The notes under the pieces were generated by a model. That model saw nothing but the letters and a program-made list of their open reading frames with translations, was not told where the DNA came from and searched no databases. A program made the translations under genes and the position numbers. A stretch of 64,000 nt of DNA from JANQMY01 sp965228775 (lineage in GTDB: Bacteria > Pseudomonadota > Alphaproteobacteria > JANQMY01). Positions 14,856-24,355 of this stretch are shown here, one piece after another. The DNA is taken from positions 4,216,001 through 4,280,000 of the forward strand of contig OZ245840.1 of assembly GCA_965228775.1 (NCBI GenBank). The letters run 5' to 3'. Numbering within the stretch: position 1 is the stretch's first letter; every line of letters begins with the position of its first letter.

Positions 14856-17270
14856 ATGACTGATCACCAGACAAAATCTGGAATACCTGCGGCTGCGCGC
14901 AGGGTTCTTCTCAGCAGCGCGGCGGGGATTGCCGTCCTCGCTGGCGGCATGACGTCAGCGACGGCTCAAATCGATGAGATTCTGGTTTACGCTCAAAAGC
15001 GGGAACAGAGTCTGCAGGATGTGCCGATTTCTATTTCGGCTTTTGATGCTGATTTCTTGGACGATGCCAACATTACGGACGTGTTCGATCTTCAGCGCTT
15101 CACGCCCGGCCTGACGGTGACGCAGTCGCAGACCGCGGGGCAAAACCAATTCAGCATTCGCGGTGTCGGTACATCGTCCAACAATTTTGGGTTGGAATCA
15201 TCCGTGGGCATCTTTGTGGATGGTGTCTTCAGACAGCGCCAGGCGTCCGGTATCTCCGATATCGTCGATGTTGAAAGTATCGAGATTTTGCGCGGTCCTC
15301 AGGGTACTCTGTTCGGGAAGAACACGTCTTCGGGCGCCATTCAATTTCGCACTGTTGCGCCAAAGAATGAATTTGGCGGCTATGCGGAAGTGAGCGGCGG
15401 CAATTTCGATTTTATCACGGCGAATGGCGCCATTAACATTCCGATCGTCGATGGTGTTTTGGCGACGCGCCTCACGGGCTCTATCACCAAACGTGACGGT
15501 TATGTGGAAAACATCGTTACCGGCACGGATACGAATGACCGCGACCGGTATTCGTTCCGTGGGCAATTGCTCTTTACGCCGACAGAACAGCTCTCCATCC
15601 GCATCATTGGGGATGTATCGGAACTAGATGAGATTTGCTGTTCCGCGGTCAACGTATTTGATGGTCCTGCGGACACAACGGCGGGTTTCTTGGCCGCCTT
15701 GCCGGACATCCTGACGGCGCCCGCGGGCTTCGTGAGTTTTACCAACAACATTGAAACACTGGGCGGGCAGGTCATCCTGGCGGATCGTTTCAATGATGAT
15801 GTGGTTGCGACGGATCTCGATCCGTTTATCAACATCAAGGAATATGGCATCTCCGGCGAAATCAATTGGGACCTCGGCGGCCATACCATCACGTCGATTA
15901 CGGCGTACCGGTCCTTTGATCAGGTTGGTGCCGTGGATGCAGACTTCACAAGTCTCGATTCGCTGCGCTTCTCAGGCTCGGATGTGGAACAGACCGTGTT
16001 CACGCAGGAACTGCGCATCGCCAACAATGATGGTGAGCGTTTCAATTGGGTGCTGGGCGGATATTTCTTCACCCAGGACTTGGACAACGTGACCACCTTG
16101 CTCGGCGGTGCCGATTTGAACGACGTTCTGGCAGCTGGCCTTCTTGTGGGTGGTTTGCTGCCGGCCTTCCCGGAAGGTGAGGGGTCGATCAACAATGTCC
16201 AACAGGACCAGCGCAGTTTTGCGTTCTTCGGCCAAACGGATTGGAACGTGACGGACGATCTCGTGCTGACCGGTGGTATCCGCTATACGCGCGAACGGAA
16301 GCTGATCAGTGCGGAATTCAATGAAACGGTTCCCGAATTTACGGAAGTCGCCCCTGGCGTGTTCTTGCCGACCGCGGCGGGCTTTAACGCCTTCACGCCG
16401 TTCTCGTTCCTTGTGCCGGATGTGGATGCGGAGCTTACCGACCAACAGGTGACAGGGACCGGTAAGATCTCCTATTTCTGGACGCCGGATTTCTTGACCT
16501 ATGCGTCCTTCGGCAGGGGCTACAAATCGGCCGGTACCAATACGGACCGGATCAGCCCGGCCACCGGCGCGCCTCAGCTGTTTGATGCTGAGACGTCCAC
16601 GTCTTGGGAAGTTGGCGCGAAAACCACCCTCTTCAACAAGAAGGTTCAGGTAAACGCGTCCTTGTTCCGGACGAAGTTCAACGACTTCCAGGCCAACTCC
16701 TTCGTGGGAACAGGCTTTGTGTTGCAAAACGCGGGCGACATCACCACGCGCGGTGGCGAATTGGAAATCTTCGCGGCCCCGACGGAATGGCTGACCTTGC
16801 AAACAGGCTTGGGCATTGTGGACGCGGAATTCACGTCGTTTGAAGATGGCGAATGTATCCGCACACCATTGTTCGATTCGCCGGATGGGTTCGACTTCAT
16901 CGTCTGCGACAACACCGGCAACACCGTGCCGCTGACACCGTTGGTGCAGCTTACGGCCAGTGCCCAGGTGAACCAGCCGATCAATGACGTGATCGAAGCC
17001 TATGGCCGGGTCGATCTCAGCTATCGGACGGATACAGAGCAATTGAACAGCAACGATCCAAACGCAGAGACGGATTCATACACGCTGGTCAATCTGCGCG
17101 CTGGCGTGACACTGTTCGAAGACAGTGTCGACCTGTCGGTCTGGGTGAAGAACGTCTTCGATGAGGACTTTACGGCAAACAACTTCTCGTCCGTCGGCCG
17201 GGAAGGGTCGCTCTCCGGGTTCCACACGGAACCGCGCTTCTGGGGTGCCACAGGCCGTTACAAGTTCTAG
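14856..17270 (+). CDS. TonB-dependent outer-membrane receptor
   Basis: 804 aa. Signal peptide 1-37 (ending SATAQ), then a TonB-box-like IDEILVYAQK and the phrase EQSLQDVPISISAF seen in many sphingomonad-type receptors. Plug domain about 50-165 (FSIRGVG, EILRGPQGTLFGKNTSSGAI); 22-strand barrel to the C-terminus, which ends in an aromatic residue (GRYKF). The ATG at 14856 was chosen over an upstream one because GGGAGG lies 7 bases before it. These receptors import siderophores, sugars or aromatics using TonB energy; substrate unknown. No TonB or ABC partner is adjacent. Confidence 0.93.
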   Translation: MTDHQTKSGIPAAARRVLLSSAAGIAVLAGGMTSATAQIDEILVYAQKREQSLQDVPISISAFDADFLDDANITDVFDLQRFTPGLTVTQSQTAGQNQFSIRGVGTSSNNFGLESSVGIFVDGVFRQRQASGISDIVDVESIEILRGPQGTLFGKNTSSGAIQFRTVAPKNEFGGYAEVSGGNFDFITANGAINIPIVDGVLATRLTGSITKRDGYVENIVTGTDTNDRDRYSFRGQLLFTPTEQLSIRIIGDVSELDEICCSAVNVFDGPADTTAGFLAALPDILTAPAGFVSFTNNIETLGGQVILADRFNDDVVATDLDPFINIKEYGISGEINWDLGGHTITSITAYRSFDQVGAVDADFTSLDSLRFSGSDVEQTVFTQELRIANNDGERFNWVLGGYFFTQDLDNVTTLLGGADLNDVLAAGLLVGGLLPAFPEGEGSINNVQQDQRSFAFFGQTDWNVTDDLVLTGGIRYTRERKLISAEFNETVPEFTEVAPGVFLPTAAGFNAFTPFSFLVPDVDAELTDQQVTGTGKISYFWTPDFLTYASFGRGYKSAGTNTDRISPATGAPQLFDAETSTSWEVGAKTTLFNKKVQVNASLFRTKFNDFQANSFVGTGFVLQNAGDITTRGGELEIFAAPTEWLTLQTGLGIVDAEFTSFEDGECIRTPLFDSPDGFDFIVCDNTGNTVPLTPLVQLTASAQVNQPINDVIEAYGRVDLSYRTDTEQLNSNDPNAETDSYTLVNLRAGVTLFEDSVDLSVWVKNVFDEDFTANNFSSVGREGSLSGFHTEPRFWGATGRYKF

Positions 17271-17288
17271 AGAACGGTTTCAATACTA

Positions 17289-17323
17289 GCTTCCGCGGCA
17301 CTTATCTGCTGCGGAAGCCTTTT
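17289..17323 (+). terminator. Rho-independent terminator of the TonB-dependent receptor gene
   Basis: A 12-bp stem with one G-U pair (17289-17300 with 17307-17318, loop CTTATC) followed by CTTTT, starting 18 bases after the receptor stop. Classic shape. Confidence 0.75.
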
Positions 17324-17381
17324 GCCAATCCTCGCTGCTCGAAAGCCGTGCCTGTGACGCGGTGAGCCTCGTCCGCCGAAC

Positions 17382-17423
17382 AAGTTGCCCTGGATTGTAT
17401 TGCTTGTGCTCGCAATGCCGGGA
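17382..17423. repeat. Dispersed intergenic repeat, copy 1
   Basis: The stretch reads AAGTTGCCCTGGATTG then TATTGCTTGTGCTCGCAATGCCG. It matches, with changes, a second copy at 18275-18321 and resembles the CCTGGATTGC...CGCAATGACGG type of short interspersed repeat seen in alphaproteobacterial intergenic DNA. Function unknown. Confidence 0.4.
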
Positions 17424-17570
17424 GGTCAACTCTTTGAAAAATGCTGGGACCTAGTGTGAATATCGCGTAGGTGAGGAGAAAACGCACGACAATGGAATAG
17501 CGGCCAGAATAATCCGTGCTTCTGTTCTCGTGCCGACTTCAACTGACTAAAGATGAGCCCAGAGGCCAAT

Positions 17571-18074
17571 TTAGTCCGATGTGCTTTTTGATTTCAGTTC
17601 TTCTAGGGCGTCGCAAAACTCGACATAGTCGTCCTGGGAAGCAAAGTGCCTAGCTGGAATGACGTGGAACAGCATTGGCAGTTTTTGGACGAAGAGGTAT
17701 CGTTTTGTCTGTATAATTCGGCCTATGCCTTCCCACTTCAGCAAATCATCACTGTATTTTGTGCTTTCTCGAAGACCGTCAGTTTCAAGAAGATAAAGGT
17801 GCTTGCCAAGGCCGGTATATTCGGACGCAAAGATCGGGGCAGCAATTAAACAATATATGTTCACAGCTATGTAAGCGAAAACCGCCAAGACACAAGTTAC
17901 TAGTAAGTACTCACCTATGTCAGCGAGGGTACGAATTTCCGCCAAGACAAGAATTGTTGTCATGCCAATAAAGAAGTAAAACACCAAAATCGACCAATTG
18001 ATCCCAAGCTTTCGGAGTAGGATCAAATTAAGTAGAAAGATGTCACCCCTTGTCAGTTTTATTTCAACGCTCAT
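17571..18074 (-). CDS. YcxB-like membrane protein, hypothetical
   Basis: 167 aa from ATG 18074. Two hydrophobic segments (about 28-48 and 58-82) are followed by a soluble tail with 'TDGLRESTKYSDDLLKWEGIGRI' and 'LFVQKLPMLFHVIPARHF', the pattern of the YcxB-like C-terminal domain in small bacterial membrane proteins of unknown role. Codon use is AT-richer than the flanking genes, and the region on both sides is intergenic with repeat sequences, so it may be a recent arrival. A TTG further upstream is a less likely start. Confidence 0.6.
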   Translation of the reverse strand: MSVEIKLTRGDIFLLNLILLRKLGINWSILVFYFFIGMTTILVLAEIRTLADIGEYLLVTCVLAVFAYIAVNIYCLIAAPIFASEYTGLGKHLYLLETDGLRESTKYSDDLLKWEGIGRIIQTKRYLFVQKLPMLFHVIPARHFASQDDYVEFCDALEELKSKSTSD

Positions 18075-18274
18075 AAAAAGGCCGCGACGATAGCCGGATT
18101 GGCTATCGGTTCCCCCCAAAGTTCGATATTGATTACGCGACGGGCTGTAGCAAGATCACGATATCGCCTGATACCATAAATTGTTCCGTTTCCAAATTTC
18201 AATTTTCTGAAGATACGGCTTTAACACGGCAAGGAAAGATTAAGTCGGCGATCTAGGAACGCTTGTTCCTAAGC

Positions 18275-18321
18275 AAGATGCCCTGGGTTGCATTGGCGCT
18301 TTGCGCCCTCGCAATGACGGT
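18275..18321. repeat. Dispersed intergenic repeat, copy 2
   Basis: AAGATGCCCTGGGTTGCATTGG then CGCTTTGCGCCCTCGCAATGACGG; related to the copy at 17382-17423. A short hairpin AGGAAC-GCTT-GTTCCT (18255-18270) lies just before it. The two copies flank the YcxB-like gene. Confidence 0.4.
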
Positions 18322-18326
18322 GTTGG

Positions 18327-21122
18327 CTAGCTGCTGCCCAAAAACTCCTGCACTGTCGTTACAGCCTCAGCGATCCCAACCCGCTCGACATCTACCCCTT
18401 CCGGAAACGCTGTCGTCAGGCGCGTGGGCGTGCGGGAATCGAGCATCACAAAGACACCCCGGTCGTCAGCGCGGCGGATGAGCCGCCCATAGGCTTGTTT
18501 CAATTTCAGCCGCGTTAGCATGTCATCATAGGTGCGTTGGCCGAACTTGGCGCGGCGGGCCTTGTGCAGAATGTCCGGGCGCGGCCAGGGTACCCGGTCA
18601 AACACGATCAGCCGCAAAGATCGTCCGGGCACGTCCACGCCGTCGCGCACCGCATCGGTGCCCAGCAAGCAGGCATTTTCTTCGGCTTTGAAGATGTCCA
18701 CCAATGTACCCACATCCATGGCGTCCACATGCTGGGAATAGAGCGGCAGGTTCGCGGCCTCTAATTCATTGGCAATCTTGTCATAGACGCCGCGCAGCCG
18801 CGCGATGGCCGTGAACAGGCCCAACGCGCCACCACCGGCCGCCAGGAACAATTCGCGGTAGGCCGCGGCGATAGCCTCCGGGTCGGTGCGGCTCACATCA
18901 CGAACGATCAGTATACGTGTGTTCTTGGCATAGTCGAAGGGCGACGCCAGGCGCAGGCGTTTCGGCGGTTCGATCAGATGGGCGCCGCCCGTGCGAATTT
19001 CCGCCGTCTCCCAGCTTGCATCCACGCCTTCTTCCGCCGCCACTTGGTCACGCAGCGTGGCGGAGGTGATCAGCGCCCCGCGCGATGTCTCCAGCACCGA
19101 CCGGGTGAAGGGATAGGTGGGGTCCACCCAATGGCGGTGCATGGCGATGTCCACTTCGCGCCCGTCAAACCGGGTCAGCGAGAACCAATCGACAAATTCC
19201 GGCGGCGTTTCCTTCGACAGAGACATCAGCATGTCGATCCAGGCGGGTAGGGTGAGACGCGCGCGCCGTTCCAGCGAGCGGATGCCCGCTTCGATGCGCA
19301 CCCGCGTCGGTGTCTCCAGCGTGTCCGTGTCGTCATTCAGCGCCTTGCGCAAGATCTTCACGATCTGCAGAAGGGGCTTTTGAATGTCTTGCAGAGCGGC
19401 AACGAATTCCTTGGCCGCGTCCAGCAAGCCATCGATGACGGGGTCGCAGGGGGTTTCCAGGCTATAGGCATGGGGCGCCTCTTCGTTACGTGCCAGCACT
19501 TGTTGGCGCACCGCCGCCAAGAACCGTTCCGCCGGGTTGGAGGGCATGCCTTCACCGATGCGGGCAGCGCTGCCCGGCATGGGCAGGGCGGCGGCGGCTT
19601 TGATGGCGTCATCCAGCGCTTTGCGGGCTTTGTCATCGTCGGGCAGTAAATCCGCGAACCGTTCCTGCAAACCCCGGCCCCGGCTGCGCCGGGCGCCGCG
19701 CCCTTCGGGCCCGCGTATCCATCGGCGCAGTTCGGAGCCTTCGACGCCGCTCAATACGGCGGAAAAGGCGCTGTCGGCGGCATCGAACACGTGATGGCCC
19801 TCATCGAACACATATTGAATATGGGTACTTGTAGTACTGGTGTCCTCAGCGGCTGTGTCGGCTTCCTTGGCGGGCGGCGTGAGGGCCGCGTCCACCGCCG
19901 CTTGATGCATCACCAGCGCGTGGTTGGCCACAATCAAATCCGCATGGTGGGATTTGCGCACAGCGCGCTCCACAAAACACTTGCGGTAATGTTGGCAGGC
20001 GGAATAAATGCATTCGCCCCGCCGGTCGGTGAGCGCATTGCCGGTGGACAGGCCTTGCAAGCGCAACCAGTTTGGAAAATCCCCGCCCACCATGTCGCCA
20101 TCGCGCGTGTGTTGTATCCACCGGGCGACGAGGGCCAAGGCCACGGCGCGCGCACCGCCACCCGCCTGACCTGCCGTTTCCTCGAAATTCAGCAGGCAGA
20201 GGTAATTTTCACGGCCTTTGCGGATGACCGCTTTCTGGGATTTCACCGCCGGGTCGGGATAAAGCTTGTCTAGCTCCTGGTCGATCTGCCGTTGCAGGTT
20301 TTTGGTATAGGTGGACAGCCACACGCCTGGCCCGTTTTGTTCCGCCCACAGACTGGCAGGCGCAATATAGCCAAGCGTCTTGCCGATGCCCGTGCCGGCT
20401 TCGGCCAGCACCACGCGCGGGGCGCCAGGCTGTGAGGGCGGGGCGAATGCATCCGTCACCTCGGACGTGTACTCCATTTGCGCCGGGCGCGGTTCCGCAC
20501 CTGTACCGGTGAGGGCTGCGAGCCGCTGGCGTGCCGCTTCCGGTGCGACGGGCTTGGTGCCCGGAGCGCCTTCTTGCGCCTCGTCCTCCCATTCATCCAA
20601 TTGACGGGCCACATCGAACAGCGAGCGGTTGCCTTTTGTGCCCGGCCCGCCAAGTGCTGCCAGAACGCCTGCGCCCCAGGGCCACCCGGCGCGCGCCATA
20701 TGGGCGGCCACAGCTTGGGCTGCTTCTTTGTCAGTTTGGGCGTAACCCGCAATGGCCGAGAGCAGAAGGTGGGCCGATTGCAGGATGGTGAGTGCTTGAT
20801 CTTCCAGTTCCGCCGGTTCCGCCAGGTTGAAATGCCGCGCCAGACCGCGCGGCGTGGGCAGGCAGAATTGCGCGGGCTTGGCAAACGCGAAGAGTTCCAG
20901 CACATCCAAATGCTGGTCGTAGGGCAGGGTGTGGGGCAGCTTCAGGCGCTGCGCCATGAACGGCAAATGACACACAATTGTTTGCTTGCGCGTCAGCATA
21001 TCGGCGGCGGCGTCCAGCGTGATCGTGTCCACTTCGCCATCCGCCGTGGCAAAGGCGGCCGCGCTTGCGCCCACCGCAAGCGCGGGCAGATCCGGTAAGA
21101 GAATGTTGTTGTCCTCAGTCAC
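18327..21122 (-). CDS. ATP-dependent DNA helicase, DinG/XPD (Rad3) family
   Basis: 931 aa. Superfamily 2 5'-3' helicase: Walker A AEAGTGIGKT (Lys about 248), DEGH box (about 438), and C-terminal motif GVDVPGRSLRLIVFDRVPW (motif VI region). Four cysteines between motifs I and II (NYLC near 306 and GECIYSACQHYRKC near 370-383) fit a 4Fe-4S cluster. The first 190 residues look like a degenerate exonuclease-like module, as in other long DinG proteins. Likely unwinds forked, R-loop or G4 DNA during repair. The start is a GTG; no ATG suits. Stands alone. Confidence 0.9.
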   Translation of the reverse strand: MTEDNNILLPDLPALAVGASAAAFATADGEVDTITLDAAADMLTRKQTIVCHLPFMAQRLKLPHTLPYDQHLDVLELFAFAKPAQFCLPTPRGLARHFNLAEPAELEDQALTILQSAHLLLSAIAGYAQTDKEAAQAVAAHMARAGWPWGAGVLAALGGPGTKGNRSLFDVARQLDEWEDEAQEGAPGTKPVAPEAARQRLAALTGTGAEPRPAQMEYTSEVTDAFAPPSQPGAPRVVLAEAGTGIGKTLGYIAPASLWAEQNGPGVWLSTYTKNLQRQIDQELDKLYPDPAVKSQKAVIRKGRENYLCLLNFEETAGQAGGGARAVALALVARWIQHTRDGDMVGGDFPNWLRLQGLSTGNALTDRRGECIYSACQHYRKCFVERAVRKSHHADLIVANHALVMHQAAVDAALTPPAKEADTAAEDTSTTSTHIQYVFDEGHHVFDAADSAFSAVLSGVEGSELRRWIRGPEGRGARRSRGRGLQERFADLLPDDDKARKALDDAIKAAAALPMPGSAARIGEGMPSNPAERFLAAVRQQVLARNEEAPHAYSLETPCDPVIDGLLDAAKEFVAALQDIQKPLLQIVKILRKALNDDTDTLETPTRVRIEAGIRSLERRARLTLPAWIDMLMSLSKETPPEFVDWFSLTRFDGREVDIAMHRHWVDPTYPFTRSVLETSRGALITSATLRDQVAAEEGVDASWETAEIRTGGAHLIEPPKRLRLASPFDYAKNTRILIVRDVSRTDPEAIAAAYRELFLAAGGGALGLFTAIARLRGVYDKIANELEAANLPLYSQHVDAMDVGTLVDIFKAEENACLLGTDAVRDGVDVPGRSLRLIVFDRVPWPRPDILHKARRAKFGQRTYDDMLTRLKLKQAYGRLIRRADDRGVFVMLDSRTPTRLTTAFPEGVDVERVGIAEAVTTVQEFLGSS

Positions 21123-21217
21123 CCCAAGGTCATTGCACGAGTCGGTGTTTAGCTCAACGTGCTCCGAGCCAGCCTACTCCCCCGGCCTCCCAACAAAAAT
21201 GCTGCGACAAAAAGTAG

Positions 21218-21282
21218 GGCGTATTAGGCGTAGCCGTAATACGCCAGCATCGGTGCGGTGCATTACGCTTCGCTAATGCACC
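21218..21282. repeat. REP-like pair of palindromes
   Basis: Two hairpins lie in tandem between the helicase and the next gene: GGCGTATTA...TAATACGCC (21218-21245) and GGTGCATTA-CGCTTCGC-TAATGCACC (21257-21282, 9-bp stem). The second has the form of a widespread extragenic palindromic repeat (GGTGCATTAGCGAAGCGTAATGCACC-like). It may also act as a weak bidirectional terminator. Confidence 0.55.
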
Positions 21283-21315
21283 CTACGACGGCATGCCTGC
21301 CAAGATGAAAAATGA

Positions 21316-22593
21316 CTAAAAAAACACGAACGATCGCACGACCAAGTTTTTTCGGCACGGTGCATCGTCGGGTTGGGTCGGGTCGATGGCCGCCGTGTGG
21401 AACGACCAGCGCGACACGCTGCCGTCCGTTTGGGAGTCATAGCATTTGAGCATCGACACTTCCGTGGGCGTTTGGTCGGGGAACCAATACCATTCATGAT
21501 CAGGCCGGTAGGTGAAGCGCGTTGTTTCTCCCACACGGTCATCATAGATGCGGTAATTGGTGATGTAGGGCTGGTCCGCGAAGGAGGGCCAGGCGCACAG
21601 CACAAACGGGTTTTGTTTCACCGTCTCCATGGGCTTTGCCAGATTGATCGACATGAAACGGCGGGACATTTTGGCGTCCGCTTCTGCTTCCGTGTAGTGC
21701 TGCTCGCGTCCGAAATTGCGCAAGTTCTTCGTGAGCAGTTCGCGGCAGCGCACCCGGCCGCTATTGTCGTTCAGATCATTGTGCACGAGATTGGCGTAAG
21801 CCCCGTTGACGCCAGGGTTCTTGTCAGCCTGGTTTTCCGTGCGGTCGCCTTGATAATCCTTGTCGAACACATCGTGGTTATAGACCAGCGCGTCGGTGGC
21901 ATCGGGGAAGAATTCCAGCAGCAGCTTTTCGATTTCCGGGTAGTAGACGCGTTCCACTTCATGGGCATCATAGAAGTTCGTGCACTTAGACTCTAAATGA
22001 GCGAGCGAAACCCCAAGCTTGTCCATACAGTCGGGGCTGGTGGGCGACAGGCCGGGATAGTACTCGCCGATCCGCCGGGCATCGCGCAGCACTTGCGGGA
22101 AATAGAGGCACCGGCGCACCTCTTCCCGTTCGTCGCGGCGCAAGGCGCGAGCATCTTGTTCGCGCGCCGGATCGCGCCACAGGGCGTTCGAGCTTACGAC
22201 CGAATAGGACGGTGCTTCGTGGATTGAATAGCGCAGGGGAATGGCGATGCCGCCGTCCGGCGCCTCGATGTTGTTCTCGCGGATATAGTCCAGGCACTCC
22301 GCATACCGACGAAAGCCCAAACCCCATTTGGTTTCGATGGGGCCCGGAGGCGCGTTCTCCAACAAGTCGTTTACCGCCCGGCCCTTGCCGTCAGCGACCA
22401 GTTGCAGCGCATCTTCCAGCGCCTTGGCCGTGCCCGCGTCACCGTCTTTGTCGAAGGACATGTAAGACAGACCCTCATTGGCCGCGATGGGCGGGGCTTG
22501 CCCTGCGGTCAATTCGAAGGATGGGACGAAGGGTTTTGCCCGCGCTTCTTCGTGGTCGGCGCCGCTCTCTGGCGGTACATGCGATTGGGCCAT
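21316..22593 (-). CDS. CmcJ/NvfI-type oxidoreductase family protein
   Basis: 425 aa. Features shared with the CmcJ/NvfI/AsaB hydroxylase-like family: a VYNHDVF block (about 238-244), a VHNDLNDNSGRVR segment (about 264-276), SINLAKPM followed by NPFVLCAWPSFADQP (about 308-335), and WYWFPDQTPTEVSMLKCYDS then WSFHTA (about 365-397). The His residues in these blocks could ligate iron as in fungal and streptomycete relatives that hydroxylate natural products. Here it is an orphan with no biosynthetic neighbours. N-terminal 40 residues are low-complexity. Substrate unknown. Confidence 0.6.
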   Translation of the reverse strand: MAQSHVPPESGADHEEARAKPFVPSFELTAGQAPPIAANEGLSYMSFDKDGDAGTAKALEDALQLVADGKGRAVNDLLENAPPGPIETKWGLGFRRYAECLDYIRENNIEAPDGGIAIPLRYSIHEAPSYSVVSSNALWRDPAREQDARALRRDEREEVRRCLYFPQVLRDARRIGEYYPGLSPTSPDCMDKLGVSLAHLESKCTNFYDAHEVERVYYPEIEKLLLEFFPDATDALVYNHDVFDKDYQGDRTENQADKNPGVNGAYANLVHNDLNDNSGRVRCRELLTKNLRNFGREQHYTEAEADAKMSRRFMSINLAKPMETVKQNPFVLCAWPSFADQPYITNYRIYDDRVGETTRFTYRPDHEWYWFPDQTPTEVSMLKCYDSQTDGSVSRWSFHTAAIDPTQPDDAPCRKNLVVRSFVFF

Positions 22594-22749
22594 GCCGGTC
22601 TCCTCATGTTCTTTCCCCGATCATGACATAAGAGAATTCGTCTTCATAGGTTGGTGGCCTGGCGAACCTGCACATGACATTGACCTGGATGACCGAAGAC
22701 CATAGGTTGCCGCCCACTTTCAACCCTCTGAACTGATTTGGAAAATACA

Positions 22750-24339
22750 ATGTCGACCCCTCAACAGCTCGCTGAAAATGCAAAAGCCTGGCCCTTTGAT
22801 GAAGCCCGGCGCGTGCAGAAACGGCTGCGCGGCGAGCTGCCGAAAAAGGGGTATGTGCTGTTCGAAACCGGCTACGGGCCCAGTGGTCTGCCGCATATCG
22901 GCACGTTCGGCGAAGTGGCTCGGACGACCATGGTGCGTCAGGCCTTTGAAACCCTCACGGGCCAGCCGACGAAGCTGTTCGCGTTTTCCGATGATATGGA
23001 CGGCTTGCGCAAAGTGCCGGGCAATGTGCCGAATGCGGAGATGATCGAGAAGCATTTGGAGCTGCCGCTTACGAAAATTCCCGATCCCTTCGGCACCCAT
23101 GAAAGCTTTGCCCATCACAATAATGCGAGGCTGCGCAGTTTTCTGGACGAATTCGGATTTGAGTACGAATTTTTGAGCTCCACCGAGTGTTACCAAAGCG
23201 GACGTTTTGACGACACACTGCTGGCCATGCTGCGCCATTATGATGACGTGATGAACATTATTTTGCCCACGCTGGGCCCCGAACGCCGGGCGACCTACAG
23301 CCCCTTCCTGCCGATTTCGCCGAAGTCGGGCAAGGTGCTGCAGGTGCCTGCGCTGGAGCGCAATGAAGAAGCGGGCACGCTGGTCTTTGAAGACGAGGAC
23401 GGCTCAAAATTCGAAACGCCCGTCACCGGCGGCCATTGCAAAATGCAGTGGAAAGCGGATTGGGCCATGCGCTGGGTGGCGCTGGACGTGGATTACGAGA
23501 TGGCGGGGAAGGATTTGTCCGAATCCGTCAATCTGTCGTCGAAAATCGTCAAAGCGCTGGGCGGCCGCGCGCCTGCGGGGCTGAGTTATGAGTTGTTCCT
23601 GGACGAGCACGGCGCGAAAATCTCCAAATCCAAGGGGAATGAAGCGATCACCGTGGACAGCTGGCTGCGCTATGCGGCGCCGGAGACCTTGTCGCTTTAT
23701 ATGTTCCAGAAGCCGAAGACCGCGAAGCGGCTTTACTTCGATGTGATCCCGAAGGCGGTCGACGAATACGGTACGTTTCTGGATAAGTATGCGGAACAAG
23801 AAAGTGGCGACCGGGTGGAAAACCCGGCTTGGCACATCCATCATGGCAATCCGCCGGCACATGATGTGCGCATCAGTTTCGCTCTGCTGCTCAATCTGGT
23901 GAGCGCCAGCAATTCCGAAGACAAGGATGTGCTGTGGGGCTTCATCAAGCAATATGATCCGCATGCGGATCCGGCGGAGCATCAATGGCTCGACCGCATG
24001 GTGGGCTATGCGGTGAACTATTACCATGACTTTATCCGGCCGACGAAGCAGTACCGGTCGCCGAGCGACCAGGAGCGTGCGGCCTTGGCCGATCTGCGTG
24101 ACCGCTTGCAACACAAGGACAATGCGCCTGCGGAGGACCTGCAAAGCATCGTCTTCGCCGTGGGCAAGGAGCACGGTTTCGACCCCTTGCGGGATTGGTT
24201 CAAAGCCATCTACGAAGTGCTTTTGGGGCAGGAACAGGGACCGCGTTTTGGGTCGTTCATTGCCATTTATGGGGTGGGGCAAACAATGGCGTTGATCGAT
24301 AAAGCTTTGTCCGCGGAAGGCTTATCCGCAGACGGATAA
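22750..24339 (+). CDS. lysK: Lysine--tRNA ligase, class I
   Basis: 529 aa. The class I fold is shown by the HIGH-like PSGLPHIGTFGEV (about 40-52) and KISKSKGN (about 288-295), features of LysK, which occurs in archaea and most alphaproteobacteria instead of class II LysS. It charges tRNA-Lys in the cytoplasm. The ATG at 22750 fits the family N-terminus; an in-frame TTG 12 bases earlier was rejected. The downstream TPR gene begins 17 bases after the stop. Confidence 0.95.
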   Translation: MSTPQQLAENAKAWPFDEARRVQKRLRGELPKKGYVLFETGYGPSGLPHIGTFGEVARTTMVRQAFETLTGQPTKLFAFSDDMDGLRKVPGNVPNAEMIEKHLELPLTKIPDPFGTHESFAHHNNARLRSFLDEFGFEYEFLSSTECYQSGRFDDTLLAMLRHYDDVMNIILPTLGPERRATYSPFLPISPKSGKVLQVPALERNEEAGTLVFEDEDGSKFETPVTGGHCKMQWKADWAMRWVALDVDYEMAGKDLSESVNLSSKIVKALGGRAPAGLSYELFLDEHGAKISKSKGNEAITVDSWLRYAAPETLSLYMFQKPKTAKRLYFDVIPKAVDEYGTFLDKYAEQESGDRVENPAWHIHHGNPPAHDVRISFALLLNLVSASNSEDKDVLWGFIKQYDPHADPAEHQWLDRMVGYAVNYYHDFIRPTKQYRSPSDQERAALADLRDRLQHKDNAPAEDLQSIVFAVGKEHGFDPLRDWFKAIYEVLLGQEQGPRFGSFIAIYGVGQTMALIDKALSAEGLSADG

Positions 24340-24355
24340 ACAGGTCAGGAGCTCT

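Noticed and set aside
15972..17042. 356-codon minus-strand frame inside the TonB-dependent receptor
   Set aside because: No domain or SD; the receptor frame is complete from signal peptide to terminal aromatic residue.
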